From NCBI GenBank assembly GCA_021030915.1, contig JAGEMR010000210.1, positions 1 to 34,541 on the forward strand: DNA of 34,541 nucleotides, written 5' to 3'. Made by a program: the position numbers and the translations under genes. Source of the stretch: Astrothelium macrocarpum. Taxonomy: Eukaryota > Ascomycota > Dothideomycetes > Trypetheliales > Trypetheliaceae. Below, in pieces: positions 1 to 8,251 of this stretch. Every line of letters begins with the position of its first letter. Positions within the stretch are counted from its first letter, which is position 1. Under the pieces are notes generated by a model. The model was not told where the DNA came from and made no database searches. It worked only from the letters and a program-made list of their open reading frames with translations.

Positions 1-66
1 TTCTGAATATTTGGTGTTGAGAATTAATTTGAGTGTGCATTGTGTGGGACCGTGCACATGGTGGTG

Positions 67-264
67 GACACTCCTAACCGTAAGGGATATAATTCGCCGT
101 AGGCCTCGTCGGGAAGACCTCATATCATTCCAAATAATTACAAATTAATAATAATCTATCAATAATTTATCAAGAAATAAATTTTAAGATATTCTCGTCT
201 ATTTTTGTTGAGAGTCTCTCGACGAGATCTACGGCAAATTATATATTTCGCGATCGCGGGTGAC
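67..264. repeat. Imperfect inverted repeat, MITE-like hairpin
   Basis: The left arm, best at 87-116, pairs with the right arm at 215-244. Of 30 aligned bases about 24 match in the core, and most differences are transitions (C/T or G/A). Weaker pairing continues outward to about 67 and 264. The loop of roughly 100 bp is AT-rich. This looks like a decayed palindromic miniature element, with differences of the kind that RIP or deamination leaves. I could not identify a clear target-site duplication. Confidence 0.55.
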
Positions 265-379
265 ATTTCTTGTTGCACCCACTCGTGATGTTCCCAAGTG
301 TAAGACAGAGTTTCAAAGGACAATGCGGTCCATTATTTTAGTTAGACGCTAAGATCGTCACGCGCAATTGAAGTGAAAT

Positions 380-443
380 GAGTACATGTTTTAGTGAAAT
401 TGTCTTATGAAGACTAAGCTTAAATAAGCGGAATCATGTACTC
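380..443. repeat. Short inverted repeat in the ERB1 3' flank
   Basis: GAGTACATG at 380-388 is the exact reverse complement of CATGTACTC at 435-443. A small nested hairpin (GTCTT...AAGAC, about 402-414) lies in the loop. It could shape the 3' end of the ERB1 transcript, but a 9-bp match with a 46-nt loop is also compatible with chance. Confidence 0.3.
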
Positions 444-508
444 AAACGAATAGCCTTGAAGAGCCAGATACTTCAAGCCTCCAAACTCGCGGAACCCCCC
501 AGCCCCTC

Positions 509-2929
509 TCACGTCCACAGCCTCCCCACCCCATCCGCGCCCACACTCACACACCACGCCTCCCTCCCATGCCACCCAACCTCCAAAACCCCCAACCCCG
601 CCTCAACCCGATGCCCCACGAGCCTCTTCACCGGCACAATCACCGGCTCCGCCAAGCCATCCGCCACCACCCGCGCATGCAGCACATGCACGCTCCCATC
701 GTCGGCGGCGCTCGCCACCAACGGCACATCGCCCGCACGCGCATGCACAGCGACGGCGCGCACAGCGCGCGCGTGGTACCGCAGCGTCTTGAACGGGTAC
801 GCGCCCATATCGAGATCGTGCCAGACGACGCGGCGATCGTACGCGCCCAGCAGCACGTGCGCGCCGCTCGGGTGCACCGCGATGCTGCCGAGCCAGCGCG
901 AGCCCGGGTGCAGCGTCTGCGTGAGCGTCTGCGCGGCGAGGTCGTAGATGCGCACGGTGCGCTGGGTGACGAGGAAGAAGAGCGGGCGTGATGGGTGGAA
1001 GGCTGCGGTTTGCGGGAGCCCGCGGGGGCGCAGGAACGGGAGCTGCGAGGTGTGGGTTGGGAGCGTGTGGATGGTGATGGCGGTGCGGGGGGAGGAGGCG
1101 GCCGGGCAGGTGGTGGCGAGGTGGGCGCCGGCGCGGTGGAAGGTGAGGGTGGTGATTGGCGCGGTGGTTTGGGTGAGGGTGGTGAGGAGGTGGATGTCGG
1201 AGGTTTGGAGGGAGGGCGGGGCGCGGGTCCAGGTTGCTGCAGGGGCTTTGGGGGTGGTGGATGAGGAGGATTTGGTGGAGGCATGGCCGAAGCCGGCGTT
1301 GAGGATATCGTGGCTGGCTTGTTCAAGCTCGGGGTTGATGAGGGAGGAGGGGATCATCCAATAGATGTTTTCGCTGGCTGCAGCGGCGAGGATAAAAGTG
1401 TCTTGAGTAGGACGCCAGCGGACGACATTGACGGCTTCGTCGGAGGGCTTGGCGATCCATGATTGTCGACCTGTAAGAATGTCCCACACTCTGACCGTGC
1501 CGTCATCCCCACCCGTAGCCACCCAATTTCCTGAGGGATCAACGTCTACGCTTCGTACCCGTCCTCTATGACCCCTAAAAATGGTTGCACAAGCTGTAGG
1601 AAACGGTCTCAGTTCCTCGGGGCTGGGCAATTTTGGTAGCAGCGACTCAGGATCAATCTCGAGCTTGCTGCGCCGTATACGAGGAGCAAGGTAGAGATCC
1701 AGACAGCGTTCAAACTTTTCTTTTACAAATTGGTCATAGCCTGCAACCTTGCGAAGTGCATCATGAGTTTTGGGCAAGTATTCTTTCTCCCGGTCTTCAG
1801 GGTCTTGATCTTCCCAAGTGGCCTTCTCCTTGTCATCTGGCAAATATTCTGGTGGAGGTCTGTAACTCTCGTCGTAGCCAGGAGGAGGTAACTTTGGAGC
1901 TGGTACATGCATTAGGTGATCAGGTCGCGGTGCTTCGTCAGCCCAGATGTCATAAGTCTTGACATTAGGATCTTGCTCCTCTTCCTCTTCCGGTGGTCTG
2001 TAGGGTTTGATACGTCCCTCTCTAATTGCCTTTACCATCTTCATAATCCTCTTCGATTCATGTTTTGAAGGTATAAATCGACGCTTGGGCTCTGGAGCCG
2101 CGTTCAATGGCATAATCTCCTCTTTTCCCGAAAAGTATTCAATCATGTTTGGATATAGATCGTAGTCGTCTGCTGCCACTTCATTCCTTGTAAGCTTTTT
2201 CAATACTTCCAACTCTTCTTGACTCAATTCCATCGGCTTTCCAGTTGTTGGATCCGTTAGACCAGTCCATCCTTCAGGTATATCTATGCTGTCAAGTAGT
2301 GCATCCAATGCCTCACCCTTTGCGGGGCGCATGATTTTCTTGCCGTTGATATCATAGCCAATATGTGGATATGCATCATAGAAATGCGACGGTATGTTGC
2401 CAATGGTGTTGGCATTGGCTGGCGCATCGGAGTCGTCAGAGTCGTAGACGGGATCAATTTCGCGATAGATGTATCGTGGATTGCCGTTGGCATCTTGTGT
2501 GACGGTATAATTTGGCTCAGAATTTTCTGCATCACTCCGAAACGCCCTCGTTGTAGCGCTTTGCTTGTTGGTGTTTTGGTTGCTTGCTGTTTGATCCGTG
2601 ACAGGTTTCAACCCACTCATCGAATCTTTACTCGCTGTCCTTGCCTTCCCTCCATTTTGGGCTCTAAAGTGATTGATAACACGCCGAAGATCCTCTCCAT
2701 CTTCCTCATCAGAGATGCTCGTGTCATTGCTCAATTCGTCCAGATCAACTTCGTTCTCGTCGTCGTCGTCGCCAAGTTCGCTGAATGCATCTTCTTCGCT
2801 TGTATCATCATCTTCACCATCCAATATATTCATGTTGGGAAGCTCGGTAGCAACGCCATTTTCGAGAAAATCATTTGGCGCTTCTCTAGTTGTGACTTTT
2901 CGTTTCTTTCCGGCAAGCGAGTTTGCCAT
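509..2929 (-). CDS. ERB1: ERB1/BOP1, 60S ribosome biogenesis WD40 protein
   Basis: This single-exon gene encodes 806 aa, very close to the yeast Erb1 length. Family knowledge: Erb1 is a nucleolar protein of the Nop7-Erb1-Ytm1 (PeBoW) complex, needed for processing of 27S pre-rRNA and 60S maturation. The sequence has an acidic, Asp/Glu-rich N-terminus (about residues 35-80). The BOP1 N-terminal domain follows (about 155-415, with REIDPVYDSDDSD near its start). A WD40 propeller begins near residue 450; its first blade reads GGDDGTVRVWD. The reading frame is open to 2992, but the first in-frame ATG is at 2929 and gives a protein starting MANSLAGKKRK, so I chose it. The last third (509 to about 1330) is much more GC-rich than the rest and codes for a compositionally odd Ala/Thr/Pro-rich part of the propeller. 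The gene is divergent from the Zn2Cys6 gene. Confidence 0.95.
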   Translation of the reverse strand: MANSLAGKKRKVTTREAPNDFLENGVATELPNMNILDGEDDDTSEEDAFSELGDDDDENEVDLDELSNDTSISDEEDGEDLRRVINHFRAQNGGKARTASKDSMSGLKPVTDQTASNQNTNKQSATTRAFRSDAENSEPNYTVTQDANGNPRYIYREIDPVYDSDDSDAPANANTIGNIPSHFYDAYPHIGYDINGKKIMRPAKGEALDALLDSIDIPEGWTGLTDPTTGKPMELSQEELEVLKKLTRNEVAADDYDLYPNMIEYFSGKEEIMPLNAAPEPKRRFIPSKHESKRIMKMVKAIREGRIKPYRPPEEEEEQDPNVKTYDIWADEAPRPDHLMHVPAPKLPPPGYDESYRPPPEYLPDDKEKATWEDQDPEDREKEYLPKTHDALRKVAGYDQFVKEKFERCLDLYLAPRIRRSKLEIDPESLLPKLPSPEELRPFPTACATIFRGHRGRVRSVDVDPSGNWVATGGDDGTVRVWDILTGRQSWIAKPSDEAVNVVRWRPTQDTFILAAAASENIYWMIPSSLINPELEQASHDILNAGFGHASTKSSSSTTPKAPAATWTRAPPSLQTSDIHLLTTLTQTTAPITTLTFHRAGAHLATTCPAASSPRTAITIHTLPTHTSQLPFLRPRGLPQTAAFHPSRPLFFLVTQRTVRIYDLAAQTLTQTLHPGSRWLGSIAVHPSGAHVLLGAYDRRVVWHDLDMGAYPFKTLRYHARAVRAVAVHARAGDVPLVASAADDGSVHVLHARVVADGLAEPVIVPVKRLVGHRVEAGLGVLEVGWHGREAWCVSVGADGVGRLWT

Positions 2930-3255
2930 GTCGGGCAATGCTCTCCAATGTCGGGAGTGAAGTGTAGGCGGCGTCGGAATTTTTTTGGGCAAGCTCCACT
3001 GATGATCGCGATAAGATTGTGAAATGGCTTCCCGTGTCCAACCCTAAAGATCATATTAAACTGAGTCAGGGCCGCTCATTACTAACCCCAACCGACGCAC
3101 CGTCAGCCGATCCCCTACGAGCCTTCCCGAAGGCGAGCATGGGATGTTGACTATTCAATGGATAGTTTATATGCTGGGCTGACCACCATGTCTGGCCATC
3201 AAAAGCCATCCTACTGGTGCTACCCTAACCTTGCTGAATCACCCATTGACTCGAT
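2930..3255. promoter_or_regulatory. Divergent promoter region between ERB1 and the Zn2Cys6 gene
   Basis: These 326 bp separate two start codons on opposite strands and must hold both promoters or one shared promoter. I see no strong TATA box or other motif that I could name with confidence. Confidence 0.5.
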
Positions 3256-4464
3256 ATGTCAGCAGAGAAGCAACATACGGCTTGTGATGAATGCAGTAAG
3301 CTGCTCGTCTGATTGAAGACGGCCTTGTTCACAACTCTCAGGAAAACGCAAGATCAAATGTTCGGGAGGTTTGCCGGCCTGTCAAAGATGTACACGTCAT
3401 GCTATCCGCTGTGTCTATTCACCCCAGAGGCCCATGGGAAGACCAAAGAAACGGCAGCGGCAAGATGGAGACAATGACAACGACGTGCAAAGTGCACCGA
3501 ATCTAATACTGGACATGAATCAAAACAATGGCATCTTCGATGCTCAAAGTCAAGAACACTATCTACCATTTGATGAACCCTTGGACTTGAATACACACTT
3601 TTCTGAAAACATGCCGAATTTGGACGACGCTGAATACTACGGGCTTTCTACCACAGTTGATCCTCAGATTGATCCACTGTTGGATTTCAGGTATGAGATG
3701 CGATGATCTTTAGACCCAGTTCGTCCTACCAGACTGACACTCCATTCAGCAACTTGCCCTTGGCCCATGATTCTTCAACTGGCCCGACTGTGGTCATTCC
3801 AACCCCAGCAGAGACCAGTCCATCGGAAACATCATGCTCATGTCTAGGCGACATCTACCTCACGCTATCAGAATTACGCACATATAGTGCGTGTTCTTTT
3901 CCCCTCCCTTTGCCGGCTCTTCGTAGGTCCATGGCTATTGCCGAGCAAGTCTTATCTTGCGAGCAATGTCCAAGGGACTTTTCCACCTCTGTCCAAAACA
4001 CACACATGACGTGTGCTTTGCTAAGCACAATTGCCAACAATTTCCGTCAGCTGCTCAGAAAAATAGATCAGGAAGCTACAGATGCAGACGCCCGAGGAGA
4101 GAAGAAGCAATTCCGCATGGGCGAAATGAATGCAACCACTGCGCACCTCCATACAGGAGGACCTGACTGTCCGATGGGGTTTAATATCGAGCTCGCTGCC
4201 TCGGAGTGGCAAAACTTGGCGAGAAAGGTAGTCCTGGCAAGCTTCAATGGGAATCATGGCGCAAACGGGTTGATGCAGATTGTTCAAAACCTAATAGAGC
4301 GTCAGCAGATGTGGCACAATGCTCCAGACAGGGAACATTTCGCACCGTCGGGTGATTGCACGTCAGTAGGTGACGAATGTGACGAGCCATTGTGTATCAA
4401 GATGGTCACCCACACACAACGAATCATAGAGACGCTAGCGGGAGATCTCCGTTCCGACACTTGA
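3256..4464 (+). CDS. Zn(II)2Cys6 transcription factor, AflR-like C-terminal region
   Basis: The gene has three exons, 3256-3295, 3342-3690 and 3750-4464, giving 367 aa. The first intron (46 nt, 3296-3341) splits the DNA-binding domain. Splicing joins ACDEC to RKRKIKC and restores the canonical six-cysteine cluster of fungal binuclear zinc factors (CX2CX6C, then CX2CX6C). A basic linker (GRPKKRQR) follows. The second intron is 3691-3749. The C-terminal part, from about residue 160, has the pattern of many AflR-type regulators: a Cys/Leu-rich helix, the FPLPLPALRRSM segment, a CEQCPRDF motif and a later HLHTGGPDCPMGF segment. Such proteins are nuclear, promoter-binding regulators, often of secondary metabolism. 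No biosynthetic cluster is visible here, so the target is unknown. It ends only 17 bp from the end of convergent RAD10. Confidence 0.9.
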
Positions 4465-4481
4465 CATCCTAGCCCTCAACT

Positions 4482-5660
4482 TTATGTCTGTTGGTTGCGA
4501 AGCTTAGCAAGGGCTGCCATGATGCCTTGACTTGGTTGGTCGTCTTTGGATGATGATGCACCCGGAACATTGCTCTTTACCGAAGATGAGGCTTGCTGAT
4601 CTTTGCGTGATTCCTGCATAGCCATGCTCATCATTGCTTCCTCTTCATCCTCATCGGGGCCTTGGGAATCTACGACTGGCATTCGTGTCGACGATGCCCC
4701 TTCAGTATCTGGAGTCGCATTGGCTGCTGTATCGGGTCGGCTTGGGCTTTGTCCAATAGGTATTACGGATCCGATTCCAAGGCGAGCGGCGACGTTGGGG
4801 CCATCCTCGATGCGTGATGTAGAAGCGTCTTCGGCTGTATCAGGAGTAGCTGCGCCAATGGACATGGTGCTCAACTCTCGACCTATACCACGCCTAGCCG
4901 CTTTCTTAACCCGAAAGGGTTCGCGAACCGAAGTACTCCAGCGCTGAACTTTCTTTTCACCCCAGCCAGCAATCAATGAAATCTCTTCAGGACGAGCATT
5001 AATAGCAGTGCGGAGGCTGCCAAAGCTAGAAACAAGGGAGACGGCATCCGTTTTGTTGATACTTCGGGGTGTGGTGATGAACTCGGTCATGCGATCTGCA
5101 TAGCCAGTGGCTTGATGAGCCTTGATGCTCGTTGGAGCTGCGTGTTCATATTGCTTGTAAAGTTCCAGATAGCGACCAGCTTCCTGAGCACTCCAGCATA
5201 GAATAATAGTAACATTGTTAATGAGAGATGTCTTGGAAAGTTCCTTGATGGATTCTTCGTGATTTTGAATATCTACCATAGTCAGTAGAATGCGGAGATT
5301 GTATCGACCCTGGAGATTCTTGATGCGACCATAGACGTATTCTGGATGCAGACGGTGATATTTGAGAGACAGGAACAAGGCACAGGTGGTGGTGCCCAAG
5401 ACGTAGTCGGCAGGAATATCTGAATATTCCCACGGCATTGCCTTTATGCTGTTTAGAATGGGATTCCCTTTTTGACGTGGAGATACCAGAATCGAGCTAG
5501 GTCCTGAACGAGATGGCAAGGCTTGTGGCTTTGGCTGCTGTACTTTTCCAGCTGCCGATGCTCCATTCTGTCTGGACGAAGCATTTGCAGGGGTGGTGCT
5601 TTTGCGTTCAGCAGCATCCGCAGCTACAGAAAATGCAACATCATCAAAATCGTCATCCAT
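4482..5660 (-). CDS. RAD10: RAD10/ERCC1 DNA excision repair endonuclease subunit
   Basis: This intronless gene encodes 392 aa. Rad10/ERCC1/Swi10 is the non-catalytic partner of Rad1/XPF. The heterodimer cuts 5' of lesions in nucleotide excision repair and trims flaps in recombination. The central domain (about residues 66-190) begins NPILNSIKAMPWEYSDIPAD, which is diagnostic. It lacks the nuclease motif of XPF, as expected for this subunit. The double helix-hairpin-helix region follows (about 200-245, with SLVSSFGSLRTAI and IAGWGEKKVQRW). A Ser/Gln/Glu-rich tail of about 130 residues is probably disordered and is typical of filamentous fungi. The frame is open to 5705, but the first ATG is at 5660, giving MDDDFDDVAF. 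Confidence 0.95.
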   Translation of the reverse strand: MDDDFDDVAFSVAADAAERKSTTPANASSRQNGASAAGKVQQPKPQALPSRSGPSSILVSPRQKGNPILNSIKAMPWEYSDIPADYVLGTTTCALFLSLKYHRLHPEYVYGRIKNLQGRYNLRILLTMVDIQNHEESIKELSKTSLINNVTIILCWSAQEAGRYLELYKQYEHAAPTSIKAHQATGYADRMTEFITTPRSINKTDAVSLVSSFGSLRTAINARPEEISLIAGWGEKKVQRWSTSVREPFRVKKAARRGIGRELSTMSIGAATPDTAEDASTSRIEDGPNVAARLGIGSVIPIGQSPSRPDTAANATPDTEGASSTRMPVVDSQGPDEDEEEAMMSMAMQESRKDQQASSSVKSNVPGASSSKDDQPSQGIMAALAKLRNQQT

Positions 5661-6069
5661 TCGATCCAGATGGGATGGATAATTGGTCGTCTGAGAGTGA
5701 TGCAAGCCCAGCAGTTCATAAATGATGCGTCGCTTGCGAGCTGTGCCCGAAATGGGAAAGGTGGGTAAAATGGCAGCGGTGCTTAGTCATGGCGGACAAT
5801 AGCCAAAGTGGAATGGCCCATCGTGATCGCCAGCACCAACTTCACTTCACCCTCTTACCCAGGAACCGCCGCCTGCGCCCATTGTCACCCGGTCTACCAT
5901 TGCCAACGGTACTGAGAATCGACGGAACAATACATGAATACAGCGCATCACTGCTAGAACCTTCGGGTGGGTGGGCGCCGACTGCCGCGCTCTCACCTCC
6001 ATTACCAGCACCTCCATCATCAGCACCAAGTCTACATCCTTTCCGCATCTCATCGCTTTCTCGCCTCCC
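5661..6069. promoter_or_regulatory. Divergent promoter region between RAD10 and MED19
   Basis: These 409 bp lie between the RAD10 and MED19 start codons. The half near MED19 is pyrimidine-rich on the + strand, as is common upstream of fungal start sites. The open frames running through it in several phases show no family resemblance, and I treat them as untranslated leader and promoter. Confidence 0.5.
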
Positions 6070-7580
6070 ATGTCCGCACCTTCTCCGAAGCGTCAAAGAC
6101 TGCCTGGCTCATTTTCTCCGGGCTCCCCTCCGTATCACCTTGCCGCAAAGGGAGCCATCGGGACTGCCAAGCCTTTCATTGTTCAACCTCAGACACCAAT
6201 TTCACCCTCAAATATGTCATCTACAGGAACAGGAAACAGTAATCCTACTTCTCCGACTCATCCCTCAATCTCTTCTGCACCGTCATCTGGATCTACAGGC
6301 ACACATAATTCCACCCAAACCTCGACAACTACAGCATTACCTACACCGGCAAACAGTATAAAAGAAGGTTCATCATCCATCAACGATGAAGACATTTCAA
6401 TGACGGACGTCGCATCTATTCCACCGCCCCCACCAGCCGCCTCACAGGACACAGCGATGACGGGCTCCGATTCACATATCCGCACGGATCACGACCGGCA
6501 AAACGATAATGACACTCAGATGAAGGATTTGGGGGAGATTCCGGAACGCTTGGATCCGAATGCGGAGCCATTTTACTACATTCTCGAAGAACGTAAGGTT
6601 CCTTGATTGCAGTGAAATGACTCTTAGTCTCACTTGCTTTTTGCATCGTTTACAAATTTCGTGACAATCTGTTAACATGTTATTCTGAAACAGCGCATCG
6701 CAAATCCAACCCGCACCCATCACAAGACCTCATTTCTATGTATGACTTGAAATCCATTGCTACCAGTGTTGCGCGCCGCGACCCCACCACTGGCGACAAG
6801 ATTAACAAGATTCGCAAATCCTACGAAGGCAAGATTAAGACGCTCGGAATCAGCGGTCGAAACAAACCCACCATCAAACCCGGCGAACTCACCACCCTCC
6901 TCCACATCCCCGACGACGCCTGGCAGGCAACCCAAGTCTCGACCCGCGACGTGAAAAAAGGCATCACCGCAACCCTCGAAGCGAAACTCGACCGCGCCCT
7001 CAAGATGAACCCCGGTAAGCTCCCCCCCGAAGAAGCCGACAAATGGAAGAGCATGCTCGCGGTCGACGAGCCGCTCAAATCCAAACCCAACGCGTTGGAC
7101 TCCAAAAAACCCGGCGGAATCCCCTCCTCATCCACGCCATCATCGCACCCCTCCAAAACCTCCCTTCCCCCCAACATCAGCACGGCCGGCCACCAGCACG
7201 GCGCCACAACCGCGGAGATCGCGCGGCCGCAGCGCACGGGGAAGAAGCGGCGCTACGACGACTCGAGCTTCGAGGGCTACGCCGAGGGCCTGAACGACGA
7301 GGACGCCGGCTACTCGAGCCCGGAGGAGAAGCTGGCGGCCGTGTCGGCGGCGAAGAAACGGCGGAAGAAGGTGCGTATTCACGATGATGATGCTATTCCT
7401 GTGGGGGTGGCGGCGGTCAGCGCTGCTGGACCGTCGACTTCCTCGCCTTCTTTTTCGAGTGTTGCTAGCAGCGGTGGTGCCGGTGGTGGAGGGAGAGGCG
7501 AGGCAGGCGGGAGCGAAGCGAAAAGGAAGGAGAAGAAGAAGAAGCATTTCAAGCTCAATACGCGGGCTGCGCTGTCTTGA
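6070..7580 (+). CDS. MED19: Mediator subunit MED19 (Rox3)
   Basis: Two exons, 6070-6592 and 6694-7580, give 469 aa. The intron (6593-6693) has donor GTAAGG and acceptor ACAG. Splicing yields YYILEEPHRKSNPHPSQDLI, which matches the conserved core of the fungal Rox3 family. MED19 belongs to the Mediator head/middle interface and links gene-specific activators to RNA polymerase II. The start at 6070 gives MSAPSPKRQRLPGSFSPGSP, a conserved opening of ascomycete MED19. A long Ser/Thr/Pro-rich linker follows (about 50-155), then the Rox3 domain (about 155-290). The C-terminal tail is charged, with Lys/Arg runs near the end that could act in nuclear import. Exon 2 is markedly GC-rich between about 6770 and 7380. 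Confidence 0.93.
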
Positions 7581-8251
7581 GAGTTGGATTTGCTGCTTTC
7601 TGAATCTTTTTTTTTTTCCGTTTTGTGACGGCTGGTCTTGCTTGCTTGTGTGGCAGTTTGCTGGTGACTTTTTGAGAAGAAGGGAGGAGTTGGTTCTTGT
7701 CTTTTTTTTTTTTAAATTCCCCTTCCCAGCCTCTGATACCCCCCAGCTGGTTTTTTTCGGTCTTTTTCCCCGATTCTCTGCAAAAATAGCGTGTAGGTAG
7801 ATGTGAAAACTGTTTTGGCTTACGAGGGTTGCTCTATAGGATTATGGCAGTGCTGCCTCGCCCAACTACGGTGTAGGCATGGTAGGCGTGAGCTCGAGTT
7901 CTTGAGCCTGTCCTGCTTTTTGCCCTTCGTTCGTCGCCGTCCCCCTTAGATCCACGAGGGTAGTCATGAGGTATTATTATCGCGAATTAGGAGAAAAAGG
8001 AGGAACAGGAGTTTTTGTATTTTATTATACCAACGGAAACAGGAGGACCAAGGTGCTTGTCGGTTATTTTTGCGATTTGGGACATGAGTGTCCCCATGAT
8101 TATTTTTGGATGATTATGGAGTAGACGGGGACATTTTTATGAGTTTCCCAAAAGGCTTAAATAGCTTGCCAAGTCGAATTTTGTACATGAACATAAATCG
8201 TACAGACATCCATTCGTGACCAATCCCGCTGATCTATACCAAGATCTTGCT
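7581..8251. other. Convergent 3' flanks of MED19 and the ankyrin gene
   Basis: There is no gene here. The first 170 bp contain long T-runs (about 7605-7620 and 7700-7715) that fit the MED19 3' untranslated region. A perfect 6-bp stem with a 4-nt loop (GGGACA...TGTCCC) lies at 8079-8094. The remainder is unremarkable. Confidence 0.5.

Larger units (their letters stand above)
1..508. other. Intergenic region downstream of ERB1, no gene seen
   Basis: I see no credible coding region here. The stretch holds an imperfect hairpin-forming repeat (67-264) and, nearer ERB1, a short perfect inverted repeat (380-388 with 435-443) that would fall in the ERB1 3' untranslated region. ORFs that start near 456 and run into ERB1 on the opposite strand are shadows of its GC-rich end. 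Confidence 0.6.

Noticed and set aside
456..1364. Long ORFs on both strands overlapping the 3' part of ERB1
   Set aside because: They are shadows in GC-rich DNA, where stop codons are rare. Their translations are Pro/Arg/Ala or Gly repeats without any family pattern, while the ERB1 frame is a recognisable propeller.
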